This document shows positions 1 to 5,353 of a DNA stretch of 6,805 nucleotides, piece by piece (within the stretch, counting starts at the first letter, position 1; each line of letters opens with the position of its first letter). Origin of the DNA: Clostridia bacterium (GTDB taxonomy: Bacteria; Bacillota; Clostridia; Christensenellales; CAG-1252); NCBI GenBank assembly GCA_017615495.1, contig JAGAAA010000070.1:1-6805 (forward strand), read 5' to 3'. The translations under genes and the position numbers were made by a program. The notes under the pieces are model-generated. The model made no database searches. It had not been told where the DNA came from and saw nothing but the letters and a program-made list of their open reading frames with translations.

Positions 1-98
1 ACGCCCACGTAGATGGCAAGCCCTTTTTTGATTTCGGAGATCAATTGCCCGTCCACTTCCAGACGGGTCTCCTTTACGCGTTGTACGACAAGTTTCAT
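1..98 (-). CDS. dtd: D-aminoacyl-tRNA deacylase, 5' part only (runs off window)
   Basis: Only the first 32 codons are in the window; the gene continues beyond position 1. The protein begins MKLVVQRVKETRLEVDGQ and continues with ISEIKKGLAIYVGV. This is the typical N-terminus of bacterial DTD (usually about 150 aa): the VVQRV strand, the V-DG turn and the GL-x4-GV strand. By family knowledge DTD hydrolyses D-aminoacyl-tRNA (and Gly-tRNAAla) in the cytoplasm, releasing D-amino acids and preventing their incorporation. The catalytic core motifs (SQFTL, NAGPV) would lie outside the window and cannot be checked. The ATG (98-96) overlaps the deoC stop as ATGA, and an AAAGGA sequence lies 8 nt upstream inside deoC, so the two genes are co-transcribed and probably translationally coupled. 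Confidence 0.88.
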   Translation of the reverse strand, partial: MKLVVQRVKETRLEVDGQLISEIKKGLAIYVG

Positions 99-742
99 TT
101 TAGGTATCCTTTGATGACGGCGCTGGCGCCGATCCTATCCGCGCCCGCCTCGATAAACTTTTCCGCATCTTCCAAGGTGCGGATGCCGCCCGCCGCCTTG
201 ATCTTTACGTTTTTGCCGATATGCTTTTTGAAGAGGAGGACGTCCTCAAGTTGCGCCCCCGCCTTGGAGAAGCCGGTGCTCGTTTTGATGTAGTCCGCGC
301 CCGCTTCGGTGACGATCTTGCAAAGGGCGATCTTTTCCTCTTCGGTCAAAAGGCAGGTCTCAACGATCACTTTGAGAATTTTGCCTTTTGCCGCCGCGCG
401 CACGGCTTTGATCTCGCGGAGCAGGTAGTCATAGTCCTTTTCCTTTGCCTTGCCGACGGCGATGACCATATCCACTTCGTCCGCGCCGTTTTTGACGGCG
501 TCCTCGGTCTCCGCCACCTTGACCGCCGTGGTGTTGTACCCGTTGGGGAAGCCGATGACGGTGGTGATGCGTATTTGGTCGCCGAATTTTTGCTTCAAAA
601 AGGGGACGGCTGCCGGCGTGACGCAAATGGATGCGGCGCCCGCCTTGATTCCTTCTTCGGCAAGGGTAATAAACTCTTCTTCCGTTGCCGTGACGGAAAG
701 AAGGGTGTGGTCTACTTTGGAAAAAATCTCTTTGGGTGTCAT
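95..742 (-). CDS. deoC: deoxyribose-phosphate aldolase (DERA)
   Basis: A complete 215-aa TIM-barrel class I aldolase that reversibly converts 2-deoxyribose 5-phosphate to acetaldehyde and glyceraldehyde 3-phosphate, the last step of deoxynucleoside catabolism in the cytosol. Family motifs appear in order: DHTLL (11-15), TVIGFPNG (61-68), GADEVDMVI (87-95), KVIVET (124-129), YIKTSTGF (151-158), IKAAGGIRT (181-189) and GADRIGAS (200-207). By homology K153 is the Schiff-base lysine, K182 the second active-site lysine, and D91 part of the proton relay; all are present. Length fits the short bacterial form (about 215-225 aa). I chose the ATG at 742 because GGAGG (752-748) sits 5 nt before it and the protein starts where the family does. 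The frame stays open to 856, but that would lie upstream of the predicted promoter. Its stop overlaps the dtd start. Confidence 0.96.
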   Translation of the reverse strand: MTPKEIFSKVDHTLLSVTATEEEFITLAEEGIKAGAASICVTPAAVPFLKQKFGDQIRITTVIGFPNGYNTTAVKVAETEDAVKNGADEVDMVIAVGKAKEKDYDYLLREIKAVRAAAKGKILKVIVETCLLTEEEKIALCKIVTEAGADYIKTSTGFSKAGAQLEDVLLFKKHIGKNVKIKAAGGIRTLEDAEKFIEAGADRIGASAVIKGYLK

Positions 743-747
743 ATTTG

Positions 748-752
748 CCTCC
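748..752 (-). promoter_or_regulatory. ribosome binding site of deoC
   Basis: GGAGG on the minus strand, 5 nt before the ATG at 742. It decides the start against the longer open frame. The predicted transcript begins at about 755, so this site sits almost at the 5' end of the mRNA. Confidence 0.8.
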
Positions 753-760
753 GATTTTTC

Positions 761-789
761 ATTATACTTTTTTCGGCTTAAAAAGTCAA
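761..789 (-). promoter_or_regulatory. sigma-A-type promoter of deoC-dtd
   Basis: On the minus strand, TTGACT (789-784), a 17-nt spacer, and a consensus TATAAT (766-761). Transcription should start at about 755, giving a leader of only about 13 nt that begins just before the SD. It faces away from the kinase promoter, with about 60 bp between the two. Confidence 0.85.
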
Positions 790-800
790 TCGACCTGCGG

Positions 801-812
801 GCGGATGTCCGC
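801..812. repeat. short inverted repeat in the divergent deoC/kinase spacer
   Basis: GCGGA-TG-TCCGC, 5-bp arms with a 2-bp centre, lying upstream of both -35 boxes. This could be a binding site for a regulator shared by the divergent promoters, but a palindrome this short is easily expected by chance in G+C-rich sequence. No known consensus was matched. Confidence 0.25.
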
Positions 813-849
813 GCGAACGCTTGTCGCATAGGATAAAAACAAGGGGGTA

Positions 850-878
850 TTGTCATTTCCGGCGTAAAATGCTAAAAT
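850..878 (+). promoter_or_regulatory. sigma-A-type promoter of the nucleoside kinase gene
   Basis: TTGTCA (850-855), a 17-nt spacer, and TAAAAT (873-878). The predicted start is about 885, so the mRNA would begin essentially at the SD GAGGTG (885-890). A second TAAAAT at 865-870 lacks a -35 box at a suitable distance. Confidence 0.75.
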
Positions 879-884
879 ATCTGC

Positions 885-890
885 GAGGTG
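885..890 (+). promoter_or_regulatory. ribosome binding site that sets the kinase start
   Basis: GAGGTG lies 6 nt before the ATG at 897. The in-frame GTG at 888 is itself part of this site, and the in-frame ATG at 915 has no SD, so 897 is the preferred start. Confidence 0.7.
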
Positions 891-896
891 ACAATT

Positions 897-1811
897 ATGA
901 TCGTTTGGTCTAATATGGAAGTTTTGGCAAAAAAGCATCTGTCCTCGCTGATTTATAACAGCGAGTATAATTTTGATTCGCAAGTCATCAAGATCGCGGA
1001 TAAGATCTATGCCGAAAAGTCGGTCAAGATGATCTTGATCGCAGGGCCTTCCGCCAGCGGCAAGACCACCTTTGCAAACTTGCTTGCGGACAGGTTGGAG
1101 TTTCGCGGCGTAAAGGTGCATAGGATCTCCACCGACGACTTTTTCATCGACCGTGACAAGATCGAAGTTTTGCCGAGCGGGCTGTTGGATATGGATTCTT
1201 TGAATGCGATGGACGTCAAGCTTTTGACCTTCACCATTGAGTCCATTTTGGAAGGGCACCGCGTGGTCGTGCCGAGGTTTGACTTTGTGGAAGGGCGCCG
1301 CGCCGGCGATACGAGGGAGATATTGGCGGAAGACGCCGACGTCACCATCGTGGAAGGCATCCACGCATTGAACCCCTTGATCCTCGGTAAGTACGGCATC
1401 CACGACGACCGCGTCGTTGGCATTTATATCTCACCGCGCAGGGACTTTTTGCTCCCCAGCGGCAGGACCATCGCGCCGGTGGAACTGAGGCTTCTTCGCC
1501 GCATTCTTCGCGACCACTATTCCCGTGGGCATTCCTTGGCGGATACGCTTGCGCAATGGGATGAGGTGCTGAAAGCGGAGCGGGTCAACATTTACCCCTT
1601 CGTACACCGCGCGAGTTTTACGGTGGACAGCGTTTACGACTACGAGCTCCTCGTTTACAAGCGGTGCTTGGGCAATTCCTTGGACGCTTACCCGCACAAG
1701 TGGACGGACAACATCCGCGAGGTTTTGCGCGAAGTTGCCGATATCCCCGATATGACCATCCCTTCGACCTCATTACTGAATGAGTTCATCCAAGGTGGAG
1801 TTATTGATTGA
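897..1811 (+). CDS. uridine kinase/phosphoribulokinase-family nucleoside kinase
   Basis: A 304-aa cytoplasmic P-loop kinase. Walker A is GPSASGKTT (50-58). The acidic catalytic segment STDDFF is at 78-83, Walker B-like VTIVEGIHALNP at 149-160, and the arginine-rich lid segment RLLRRILRD at 198-206, followed by YSRGHSLADTL. This order is that of the uridine kinase-like proteins of Clostridia and Thermotoga, which probably phosphorylate a pyrimidine nucleoside with ATP or GTP; the substrate cannot be read from sequence. Many clostridial relatives are about 550 aa, with an N-terminal TGS plus ThrRS-like domain. Here only about 45 residues precede Walker A, so that part is absent. The upstream DNA holds a promoter rather than a lost coding stretch, which argues for a native short form. 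It is monocistronic, diverges from deoC, and is closed by a terminator. Confidence 0.88.
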   Translation: MIVWSNMEVLAKKHLSSLIYNSEYNFDSQVIKIADKIYAEKSVKMILIAGPSASGKTTFANLLADRLEFRGVKVHRISTDDFFIDRDKIEVLPSGLLDMDSLNAMDVKLLTFTIESILEGHRVVVPRFDFVEGRRAGDTREILAEDADVTIVEGIHALNPLILGKYGIHDDRVVGIYISPRRDFLLPSGRTIAPVELRLLRRILRDHYSRGHSLADTLAQWDEVLKAERVNIYPFVHRASFTVDSVYDYELLVYKRCLGNSLDAYPHKWTDNIREVLREVADIPDMTIPSTSLLNEFIQGGVID

Positions 1812-1823
1812 TGGGCAAATAAC

Positions 1824-1852
1824 GGAGGCGCGTTTTCGGACGCGCCTTTTTT
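1824..1852 (+). terminator. intrinsic terminator after the nucleoside kinase
   Basis: The stem GGCGCG (1827-1832) pairs with CGCGCC (1841-1846); T1833-A1840 can extend it, leaving a six-base loop. A run of six T (1847-1852) follows. It lies 13 nt past the kinase stop and separates that unit from the metal-uptake operon. Confidence 0.9.
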
Positions 1853-1882
1853 AATTTTAATTAAAACATAGTTTTTCTTTGC

Positions 1883-1911
1883 TTGACTATCCTCGTTTTT
1901 GGTGTTAAACT
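1883..1911 (+). promoter_or_regulatory. promoter of the metal-uptake operon (extended -10)
   Basis: TTGACT (1883-1888), a 17-nt spacer, and TAAACT (1906-1911) preceded by the extended -10 TG at 1903-1904. A/T-rich sequence (1847-1882) lies just upstream and could act as an UP element. The predicted start is about 1918, giving a leader of about 32 nt. It is the only clear promoter ahead of the seven genes. Confidence 0.8.
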
Positions 1912-1918
1912 ATTGCTG

Positions 1919-1939
1919 ATTTGCGAATGAGTCGCAAAT
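1919..1939. promoter_or_regulatory. perfect inverted repeat, candidate operator of the Fur-family regulator
   Basis: ATTTGCGA (1919-1926), five spacer bases, and TCGCAAAT (1932-1939): a perfect 8-5-8 dyad at about +2 to +22 of the predicted transcript, just before the SD. Fur-family dimers bind dyads of about this length, often in their own promoters, so autorepression is likely by inference. It does not match the Bacillus Fur or Zur consensus as I know them. In RNA it would form an 8-bp hairpin at the 5' end, so a post-transcriptional role is an alternative. Confidence 0.65.
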
Positions 1940-1949
1940 TGGAGAGGGT

Positions 1950-2351
1950 ATGAAAGTCTACCACACCGAGCAAAGAAAGAGCATTTTGGATTATCTTGAA
2001 AGCAGGCAGGATGCTTGCGTCACCGCGGGGGAAGTCGCCGCGGCTCTTTCCGCTGCGGTTAGCAAAAGCGCCGTTTACCGCAATCTTGCCGACCTCGAAA
2101 AGGAAGGCAAGGTGGTGCGCGTTTCCACGCACGGCGGCAGGTCGGCGGGGTACCGCTATGCGGCAAGCCACGCTTGCGCGGGGCGGATACATATTTCCTG
2201 CGTTAAGTGCGGCAAGACCGAGCACGTTTCTTCGGCGGCGGCGCTTCGCTTGGAACGCGCGCTTGCTATGGAAGAGGGCTTCTCCTTAAACAAAGGGGAA
2301 AGCCACTTGTACGGTATTTGCAAGGAGTGCCGCGAAGGGGGTAACAAATGA
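1950..2351 (+). CDS. zur: Fur-family metal-responsive repressor, probably Zur
   Basis: A 133-aa cytoplasmic DNA-binding protein. Residues 1-60 form the winged helix, with recognition helix SKSAVYRNLADLEKEG (38-53). Residues 70-133 form the dimerisation and metal domain. The two CxxC pairs C84/C87 (SCVKC) and C124/C127 (ICKEC) are the structural zinc site. H74, C76, H81, H92 and H119 are candidate sensor ligands; the classical HHHDH string is replaced by the looser CAGRIHISC seen in short clostridial homologues. The name Zur rests on position as first gene of a ZnuABC-type operon; sensing of Mn or Fe is not excluded. The ATG at 1950 follows GGAG (1941-1944) by 5 nt. The stop overlaps the next start as ATGA. 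Autoregulation through the upstream dyad is likely. Confidence 0.9.
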   Translation: MKVYHTEQRKSILDYLESRQDACVTAGEVAAALSAAVSKSAVYRNLADLEKEGKVVRVSTHGGRSAGYRYAASHACAGRIHISCVKCGKTEHVSSAAALRLERALAMEEGFSLNKGESHLYGICKECREGGNK

Positions 2352-2626
2352 AAAAGCTCTTTCGCGTAGTGACCATCCTCCTCGTTTTATGCGTATTGTT
2401 TTCCTTTGGGTATATGGCCATGGAAGCAGGGCACGATTGCCACGGGGACGACGATTGCCCCGTTTGTAAGATCATCGCTTTGTTGCCCGTTTTGTGGGGC
2501 GCGGTTTGCCTGCTTATTTTGTTTGCGGTGTGCTTCCGCTTTGAACAAAAAGAAGTTTTGGCAAAAAGGGAAGAGGGCGGTAGTGCCGTCACTCCCATCG
2601 CGCTTCGCGTCAAACTTTTAAACTGA
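2348..2626 (+). CDS. small two-TM protein with an extracytoplasmic His/Cys cluster
   Basis: This 92-aa protein has no name I can assign with confidence. A basic start (MKKLFR) leads into a hydrophobic helix (about 6-25), a short loop, a second helix (about 43-64) and a charged cytoplasmic tail (65-92) ending in ALRVKLLN. The loop carries H29, C31, H32, C37 and C40 (HDCHGDDDCPVC), which could bind Zn2+ or form disulfides. By the positive-inside rule the loop faces outward. Similar short proteins with a DCxxDDCPxC-like loop occur, to my recollection, in clostridial zinc-transporter operons. The start overlaps the regulator stop as ATGA, and AAGGGGG (2335-2341) lies 6 nt before the ATG, so it is a real, coupled gene. 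Roles as metal relay, sensor partner or transporter accessory are speculation. Confidence 0.8.
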   Translation: MKKLFRVVTILLVLCVLFSFGYMAMEAGHDCHGDDDCPVCKIIALLPVLWGAVCLLILFAVCFRFEQKEVLAKREEGGSAVTPIALRVKLLN

Positions 2627-2653
2627 GATCTCCTTATAGCGAGCATTTCTTTC

Positions 2654-2678
2654 CCCGACCTTGCCAAAGGCAAGCGGG
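2654..2678 (+). promoter_or_regulatory. leader hairpin upstream of znuA
   Basis: CTTGCC (2660-2665), loop AAA, and GGCAAG (2669-2674) make a 6-bp stem. It is extended by CCCG (2654-2657) pairing with CGGG (2675-2678) across a 2-nt bulge. It ends 11 nt before the very strong SD of znuA. Only three T follow, so it is not a convincing terminator. It may be an RNA-processing or attenuating structure. Confidence 0.5.
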
Positions 2679-2687
2679 CTTTCAACG

Positions 2688-2695
2688 TAAGGAGG
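2688..2695 (+). promoter_or_regulatory. strong ribosome binding site of znuA
   Basis: TAAGGAGG, fully complementary to the 16S anti-SD, 6 nt before the ATG at 2702. It is the best SD in the window, fitting the need for excess binding protein over permease and ATPase. Confidence 0.85.
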
Positions 2696-2701
2696 TTTGA
2701 T

Positions 2702-3721
2702 ATGAAGAAAAAATTTACGATATTATTCGTTTTGTTGATGGTCGCGGTTTTGACCGTCACGGCATTCGCATTTACAGGTTGCAAGGGGAAGGACGACGGC
2801 AAGCTCAAAATTGTTGTCACCATTTTCCCGGAATACGATTGGGTGATGAACGTTCTCGGTGACAGGGCTTCGGACGTTTCGGTCACTCTTCTTTTGGACA
2901 GCGGCGCGGACTTGCACAGCTACAATCCTTCCGTGGCGGACATTGTCGCGGTGGCGCAAGCGGATCTTTTTATCTACGTCGGCGGTGAGTCGGACGATTG
3001 GGTGGACGACGCTTTGAAAAACGCCAAGAACAAGAATATGCGTACGATGAACTTGCTTGAACTCTTGGGCGAAAAAGCCTACGAAGAGGAGATCGTCGAG
3101 GGTATGGAGCACGACCACGACGAGGAAGATGAGGATCACGATCATGAGCACGGCGACCACGATCATGAGGATGAGGAAGAGGTGGAATACGACGAGCACG
3201 TTTGGCTCTCTTTGAAAAACGCCGCTTTCTATGTGGACTTGATCGCCAAGGAGCTTGCGGCGGTGGACCCCGATTACGCCGATACCTACACGGCAAACGC
3301 GGCTGCTTACGCGGCAAGCCTCAACGCTCTTGACGCACGCTATACCGAGATGGTGGCGGCGGCTTCCCGCGATACCATCTTGTTTGGTGACCGCTTTCCC
3401 TTCCGTTACCTCGTGGAGGACTACGGCATAAAGTACCTTGCAGCGTTTGTCGGCTGTTCCGCCGAGACCAACGCCAGCTTTGAAACCATCGCGTTTTTGG
3501 CGGGCAAGGTGGATGAGTTGGACCTCTCGGTCATTTTGAAGATCGAAAGTTCCACCGAGGATATCGCGCGCGGCATTCGCGACGCATCCACGAAGAAAAA
3601 CCAACAGATCAAGGTTTTGGATTCCTTGCAATCCTCAACCAAAAAAGAGTACGCCGCGGGCAGGACTTACCTTGCGGTGATGGAAAGCAACCTTTCCGTA
3701 TTGGAAAGCGCATTGAGGTAA
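2702..3721 (+). CDS. znuA: zinc (metal) ABC transporter substrate-binding lipoprotein, ZnuA/AdcA type
   Basis: A 339-aa cluster A-I metal-binding protein anchored on the outer face of the membrane. The signal peptide (1-26) ends in lipobox FTGC, so C27 is the predicted lipidated residue. The N-lobe starts at KIVVTIFPEYDWV (35-47). H72 (ADLHSYNPS) and H166 (YDEHVWLS) are metal ligands by homology. Between them lies the acidic His-rich loop (136-160) typical of zinc rather than manganese proteins. Where many ZnuA proteins have the third His (AHDAF), this one reads FGDRFPFRYL (228-237), with no His; FGDRFPFRYLV followed by GCSAET belongs to a clostridial variant group as I recall. E282 (KIESS) is a possible fourth ligand. 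The C-lobe extends to the end at normal length. Metal identity is inferred. Confidence 0.94.
   Translation: MKKKFTILFVLLMVAVLTVTAFAFTGCKGKDDGKLKIVVTIFPEYDWVMNVLGDRASDVSVTLLLDSGADLHSYNPSVADIVAVAQADLFIYVGGESDDWVDDALKNAKNKNMRTMNLLELLGEKAYEEEIVEGMEHDHDEEDEDHDHEHGDHDHEDEEEVEYDEHVWLSLKNAAFYVDLIAKELAAVDPDYADTYTANAAAYAASLNALDARYTEMVAAASRDTILFGDRFPFRYLVEDYGIKYLAAFVGCSAETNASFETIAFLAGKVDELDLSVILKIESSTEDIARGIRDASTKKNQQIKVLDSLQSSTKKEYAAGRTYLAVMESNLSVLESALR
3134..3175 (+). repeat. 21-bp imperfect tandem repeat encoding the His-rich loop of ZnuA
   Basis: Two in-frame units, 3134-3154 and 3155-3175, share the core CACGATCATGAG and encode DHDHEHG and DHDHEDE (residues 145-151 and 152-158). Expansion or contraction by 21 bp would alter loop length without breaking the frame. 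Confidence 0.7.
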
Positions 3722-3729
3722 ATTAAAGC

Positions 3730-3750
3730 AGGGGGAGAGTTTCTCCCCCT
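3730..3750 (+). promoter_or_regulatory. intercistronic hairpin 1 between znuA and znuC
   Basis: AGGGGGAGA (3730-3738) pairs perfectly with TCTCCCCCT (3742-3750) across a 3-nt loop, starting 8 nt after the znuA stop. No T-run follows, so it is not a standard terminator. Such hairpins after binding-protein genes often block 3' exonucleases and raise the relative level of that mRNA. Confidence 0.7.
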
Positions 3751-3758
3751 AACGAAAC

Positions 3759-3770
3759 GCCCTTCGGGGC
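3759..3770 (+). promoter_or_regulatory. intercistronic hairpin 2 with UUCG tetraloop
   Basis: GCCC-TTCG-GGGC: a 4-bp stem closed by the very stable C(UUCG)G tetraloop, 8 nt after hairpin 1 and 2 nt before the znuC SD GAGGAG (3773-3778). It could reduce translation initiation of znuC or stabilise the upstream message. Confidence 0.65.
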
Positions 3771-3782
3771 AAGAGGAGCATT

Positions 3783-4496
3783 ATGGCGCAGTTGATTTGT
3801 AAAGATTTGACGCTCGGCTACGAGAACGGAGCGATTTTGGAAAACCTTTCCTTCTCGGTGGAGAAGGGGGATTACCTTGCCATCGTGGGTGAAAACGGCT
3901 CGGGCAAATCCACCTTGATGAAGACCATCCTCGGCTTGATGAAGCCACTAAAAGGGGAGATCCTTCTCGGCGACGGTTTAAAAAAGTACGAAATAGGGTA
4001 CCTTCCGCAGCAATCCCCCATTCAAAGGGATTTTCCCGCTTCGGTGTGGGAAGTGGTGATCTCGGGGTGCCTTGCCAAAGCGAAATTCGTCCCCTTCTAT
4101 ACGTCGGCGGATAAGGCGCGCGCCATGCAAAACATTGAAAAGATGGGGCTTTCCTCCCTCGTCAAGCGTTCCTATCGCGAACTTTCCGGCGGTCAGCAAC
4201 AACGCGTGCTTCTTGCGCGCGCCCTTTGCGCCACCGAAAGCATCTTGCTTTTGGACGAGCCGGTCTCAGGCTTGGACCCCGCCGTCACGCAGGAAATGTA
4301 CGAGATCATCCGCGCCCTCAACGACGAAGGCATCACCATCATTATGATCTCGCACGACGTTCACGCGGCGGTGCGCTACGCGGATAAGATACTGCACCTT
4401 GGGCAAAACGTTTATTTCGGAACGGTAAAGGATTACCTTGCCACCGAACGCGGCAGGGCGTACGCCGGTGAAGAAGAGGAGGGCAAAAGAGTATGA
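3783..4496 (+). CDS. znuC: zinc (metal) ABC transporter ATP-binding protein, ZnuC type
   Basis: A 237-aa cytoplasmic ABC ATPase that should power import with the adjacent permease. All ATPase motifs are intact: Walker A GENGSGKST (36-44), Q-loop around Q76-Q77 (YLPQQ), signature LSGGQQQR (134-141), Walker B ILLLDEP (154-160), D-loop SGLD (162-165) and H-loop H191. The small insert after the Q-loop (FPASVWEVV) is typical of metal-family ATPases and contacts the permease. The start is supported by GAGGAG (3773-3778), 4 nt before the ATG. The C-terminal tail is rich in Glu (residues 230-233) and ends KRV. The end overlaps the permease start. Classical E. coli ZnuC is somewhat longer (about 250 aa); no domain is missing. 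Confidence 0.95.
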   Translation: MAQLICKDLTLGYENGAILENLSFSVEKGDYLAIVGENGSGKSTLMKTILGLMKPLKGEILLGDGLKKYEIGYLPQQSPIQRDFPASVWEVVISGCLAKAKFVPFYTSADKARAMQNIEKMGLSSLVKRSYRELSGGQQQRVLLARALCATESILLLDEPVSGLDPAVTQEMYEIIRALNDEGITIIMISHDVHAAVRYADKILHLGQNVYFGTVKDYLATERGRAYAGEEEEGKRV

Positions 4497-5353
4497 TGGC
4501 GTTTTTTGAAAGACTCGGTCAGTTTTTGCAGTTCTCCTTCGTGCAGTACGCTTTGGTCGTAGGCGTGTTGATCGCGCTTTGCTCCTCCATCTTGGGCGTC
4601 ACCCTCGTTTTGAAACGCTTCTCCTTCATCGGTGACGGGCTTTCGCACGTGGCGTTTGGCGCGATGGCGGTGGCTGCGGTGGTAGGGCTCACAAATCAAA
4701 TGCTCATCGTTATGCCGGTCACGGTCGTTTCGGCGATATTGCTTCTCCGTACGGGGCAAAACGCCCGCATCAAAGGGGACGCTTCGGTCGCCTTGATCTC
4801 GGTTTTTTCCCTGGCGCTCGGTTACCTTTTGATGAACTTGTTCCCCACCTCCTCCAACGTATCCGCCGACGTGTGCGGCACCTTGTTCGGATCGGTGTCC
4901 ATCTTGACCCTTTCGCCCGCGGAAGTGTGGGTGTGCATCGGTCTTTCGCTTTTGACCGTCGTGGTTTTCGTCGTATTCTATAACCGCATCTTTGCCGTGA
5001 CCTTTGACGAAAACTTCGCCAAGGCAACGGGCGTTAAAACGGAAATATACAACCTGATCATCGCCGTCATCATCGCGGTGGTCATCGTGCTGGCGATGAA
5101 CCTCGTGGGCTCCTTGCTGATCTCCGCTTTGATCATCTTCCCGGCGCTTTCCGCCATGAGGGTGTTCAAAAGCTTTTTGTCCGTCACCATTTGCGCCACG
5201 GCGCTTTCCGTCGCTACGGCGTTTATCGGTTTGATCCTTGCCATCGGCTTGCCGCAAGGCGTGCCGGTCGGCCCCACCATCGTGGTGGTGCAGGCGATTG
5301 CGTTCCTCGTTTTCTACATCGTCGGCTTTATAAAAGGGAGGGTAAGAGCGTGA
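4493..5353 (+). CDS. znuB: zinc (metal) ABC transporter permease, ZnuB type (ABC-3 family)
   Basis: A 286-aa integral membrane protein with about eight hydrophobic segments (roughly 17-40, 52-66, 70-85, 96-116, 145-164, 186-204, 206-222 and 232-280 containing two). ABC-3 family signatures are present: RFSFIGDGLSHVAFGAMA (42-59), FDENFAKATGV (171-181), VGSLLISALIIFPALSAM (205-222) and GVPVGPTIVV (256-265). It forms the transmembrane channel with the ZnuC-type ATPase. Two adjacent ATGs (4493 and 4496) are possible starts; 4493 is preferred because AGGAGG (4477-4482) is 10 nt away and this gives the ATGA overlap with the ATPase stop. The stop overlaps the GTG start of the next gene. Confidence 0.94.
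   Translation: MMAFFERLGQFLQFSFVQYALVVGVLIALCSSILGVTLVLKRFSFIGDGLSHVAFGAMAVAAVVGLTNQMLIVMPVTVVSAILLLRTGQNARIKGDASVALISVFSLALGYLLMNLFPTSSNVSADVCGTLFGSVSILTLSPAEVWVCIGLSLLTVVVFVVFYNRIFAVTFDENFAKATGVKTEIYNLIIAVIIAVVIVLAMNLVGSLLISALIIFPALSAMRVFKSFLSVTICATALSVATAFIGLILAIGLPQGVPVGPTIVVVQAIAFLVFYIVGFIKGRVRA

Noticed and set aside
814..827. LexA/SOS-like box (CGAAC-N4-GTCGC) upstream of deoC
   Set aside because: The second half differs from GTTCG at three of five bases and neither flanking gene is an SOS gene.
743..856. Longer deoC with 38 extra N-terminal residues
   Set aside because: The extension runs through the predicted promoter and SD of deoC and has no family similarity; the ATG at 742 has a well-placed GGAGG.
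888..896. GTG at 888 as start of the nucleoside kinase
   Set aside because: This GTG is part of the SD GAGGTG for the ATG at 897, and no SD lies upstream of it.
1812..1949. Riboswitch or T-box in the gap before the regulator gene
   Set aside because: The space is taken by the kinase terminator and the promoter; the transcribed leader is only about 32 nt and holds only the dyad.
1927..1953. Eight-codon upstream ORF (ATG in the loop of the dyad) whose TGA overlaps the regulator start codon
   Set aside because: It has no SD and only about 9 nt of predicted leader before it. The overlap is most likely chance, so it is not reported as a leader peptide.
2723..3631. Long open frame antisense to znuA, with a hydrophobic Val/Ile-rich stretch
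   Set aside because: It is a by-product of znuA codon use; the hydrophobic stretch is the reverse of the Asp/His/Glu-rich loop codons, and no SD or family similarity was seen.
3730..3750. Hairpin after znuA as an intrinsic terminator
   Set aside because: No T-run follows (next bases are AACGAAAC), so it is treated as an intercistronic stability element.
4433..5257. Long antisense frame across znuC/znuB, rich in Asp, Arg, His and Gly
   Set aside because: Composition is what reverse reading of permease codons gives; no start signal and the sense genes are certain.
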